Source: Dyella_B sp035486915 (GTDB lineage Bacteria > Pseudomonadota > Gammaproteobacteria > Xanthomonadales > Rhodanobacteraceae). Taken from it: DNA of 53,819 nt. Where the stretch lies: assembly GCF_035486915.1 (NCBI RefSeq), contig NZ_DATHMR010000102.1, positions 1 to 53,819 on the forward strand, in the 5' to 3' direction. A program made the position numbers and the translations under genes. Below, in pieces: positions 52,434 to 53,819 of this stretch. The notes beneath the pieces were generated by a model. It was given only the letters and a program-made list of their open reading frames with translations. It did not search any database and was not told the DNA's origin. The stretch's first letter is position 1. Every line of letters begins with the position of its first letter.

Positions 52434-53819
52434 TCACTTCAGATCGAAGCGATCGAGGTTCATCACCTTGTTCCACGCCGCGACAAAGTCGTGGATGAAT
52501 TTTTCCTTCGCGTCGGCGCTTGCATACACTTCGGCCAGCGAGCGCAACACCGAGTTCGAGCCGAACACGAGATCGACGCGCGTGCCCGTCCATGTCTGTG
52601 CACCGCCCTTACGCGCGTGTCCTTCAAACAGACCCTTGGACTTCGACGACTCCTTCCACTCGGTGCCCATATCGAGCAGATTGGCGAAGAAATCGTTCGT
52701 GAGCGCTTCGGGGTGTTTGGTGAACACGCCGTGGTTGGTCTGACCGACGTTGGTGTTCAGCACGCGCAGGCCACCGATCAGTGCGGTCATCTCCGGCGCT
52801 GTCAGGGTGAGCAATTGCGCCTTGTCGATCAGCAGCATTTCGGACGGTACGGCGTACTCTTTCTTTTGGAAGTTGCGGAAGCCATCGGCAACCGGCTCAA
52901 GCGGCGCGAACGATTCCACATCGGTTTGATCCTGCGATGCGTCGGCGCGTCCCGGCGTAAAGGGCACCTTCACCGCATGGCCCGCGTTCTTGGCAGCCTG
53001 TTCGACACCTGCGCAACCGCCGAGCACGATCAGATCGGCCAGCGAAACGCGCTTCTTGTCGCTTTGTGCGCCGTTGAAATCCTTTTGAATGCCTTCGAGC
53101 GTCGAAAGCACCTTCGCCAATTGTGCAGGCTGATTGGCTTCCCAATCTTTTTGCGGCGCGAGGCGGATGCGCGCACCGTTGGCGCCGCCGCGTTTGTCGG
53201 AACCGCGGAACGTCGATGCCGATGCCCATGCCGTCGACACGAGCTGCGATACGGAGAGTCCCGACGACAGGATCTTGCTCTTGAGCGCCGCGATGTCATT
53301 CTCATCGATCACAGGATGATTGACGGCGGGAAGCGGGTCTTGCCAGATCAATTCTTCGGCCGGCACTTCCGGGCCGAGGTAACGCGCACGCGGACCCATG
53401 TCGCGATGCGTGAGCTTGAACCATGCGCGCGCAAACGCGTCCGCCAACTGATCGGGATGTTCGAGGAAGCGGCGGGAAATTTTTTCGTATGCCGGATCCA
53501 AGCGCAGCGACAAGTCGGTCGTGAGCATCGTGGGCCGCTGCTTTTTCGACGTATCGTGCGCGAGTGGAATGGTTTCCTTGGAGTCTTTGGCCACCCACTG
53601 GTTGGCGCCGGCGGGACTCTTGGTGAGTTCCCATTCGTGGCCGAAGAGATTCTCGAAGAAACCGTTGCCCCATTTCGTCGGTGTAGCGGTCCAGGTAACT
53701 TCCAGGCCGCTGGTGATGGTGTCGGCGCCTTTGCCGGAGCGGAATTTATTCGCCCAGCCCAAACCTTGTTCGGCCAGATCGGCGCCTTCGGGTTCGCGGC
53801 CGACGTTGTCGGCGGGGCC
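52434..53819 (-). CDS. katG: Catalase-peroxidase KatG, N-terminal part outside window
   Basis: The frame is open from the window edge at 53819 to the stop at 52434 (461 residues), about two thirds of a normal 720-750 aa KatG. The visible part runs from EQGLGWANKFRSGKGADTITSGL, just after the proximal heme-His region, through the end of the N-terminal catalytic domain (SRRFLEHPDQLADAFARAWFKLTHRDMGP) and the whole C-terminal domain to NLDRFDLK. KatG removes hydrogen peroxide by catalase and peroxidase activity. The active-site Arg-His-Trp of the distal pocket lie outside the window. OxyR control is usual in the family but the promoter is not visible. Confidence 0.97.
   Translation of the reverse strand, partial: GPADNVGREPEGADLAEQGLGWANKFRSGKGADTITSGLEVTWTATPTKWGNGFFENLFGHEWELTKSPAGANQWVAKDSKETIPLAHDTSKKQRPTMLTTDLSLRLDPAYEKISRRFLEHPDQLADAFARAWFKLTHRDMGPRARYLGPEVPAEELIWQDPLPAVNHPVIDENDIAALKSKILSSGLSVSQLVSTAWASASTFRGSDKRGGANGARIRLAPQKDWEANQPAQLAKVLSTLEGIQKDFNGAQSDKKRVSLADLIVLGGCAGVEQAAKNAGHAVKVPFTPGRADASQDQTDVESFAPLEPVADGFRNFQKKEYAVPSEMLLIDKAQLLTLTAPEMTALIGGLRVLNTNVGQTNHGVFTKHPEALTNDFFANLLDMGTEWKESSKSKGLFEGHARKGGAQTWTGTRVDLVFGSNSVLRSLAEVYASADAKEKFIHDFVAAWNKVMNLDRFDLK

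Overview
The window looks like chromosomal DNA of a gammaproteobacterium of the Xanthomonadales/Lysobacterales, most likely family Rhodanobacteraceae (Dyella, Rhodanobacter or Luteibacter type). This is inferred from the high-GC coding style, a TonB-dependent receptor paired with a TPR-sulfotransferase, secreted peptidases of families S53 and M61, DUF-rich content, and short intergenic palindromes with GTCATTCC...GGAATGAC arms. I see no rRNA, tRNA, CRISPR array, transposase or phage structural gene.

Layout. 1-2640: an AT-richer stretch with poorly known minus-strand genes (an edge-truncated lipoprotein, a Ser/Thr-rich protein, a LOG/SLOG-type nucleotide-binding protein, a 71-aa protein and a possible gene remnant). 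2639-5483: a sulfotransferase, a cupin, a DUF4386 membrane protein and a 49-aa single-span membrane protein. 5592-8496: a cyclic-di-GMP module in which an EAL protein overlaps a MASE1-PAS-PAS-GGDEF protein. 8737-17198: an esterase, a DUF1579-like secreted protein, a membrane protein, the potassium transporter Kup, an 820-bp stretch with no convincing gene but with a Fur-box-like site, a second diguanylate cyclase, a secreted hypothetical and an Asp/Asn hydroxylase-like protein. 17770-23880: a sedolisin, an MFS exporter, and an FAD monooxygenase divergent from a TetR regulator with paired operators between them.

23969-33917 is the most coherent block. It is a carbon-phosphorus lyase locus made of phnF, a DUF1045 protein and phnN on the minus strand, and phnGHIJKLM on the plus strand, around a perfect HutC-type palindrome. 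No PhnCDE transporter is present. An MFS-like DUF5690 protein lies next door, and a TonB-dependent receptor just downstream (34381-37044) has a PHO-box-like direct repeat in its promoter region. Together these suggest, as inference, an organophosphorus uptake and degradation neighbourhood. A palindromic repeat has inserted between phnJ and phnK.

37124-47761: a TPR-sulfotransferase, a secreted unknown, DUF1801, AraC and VOC genes, a secreted alpha/beta hydrolase, an M61 peptidase and a NarL/NarX-like two-component system. 47773-53819: a large autotransporter adhesin with seven cadherin-like repeats, four of them in exact 270-bp register, then an unknown 173-aa protein and the C-terminal two thirds of catalase-peroxidase KatG, cut by the window edge.
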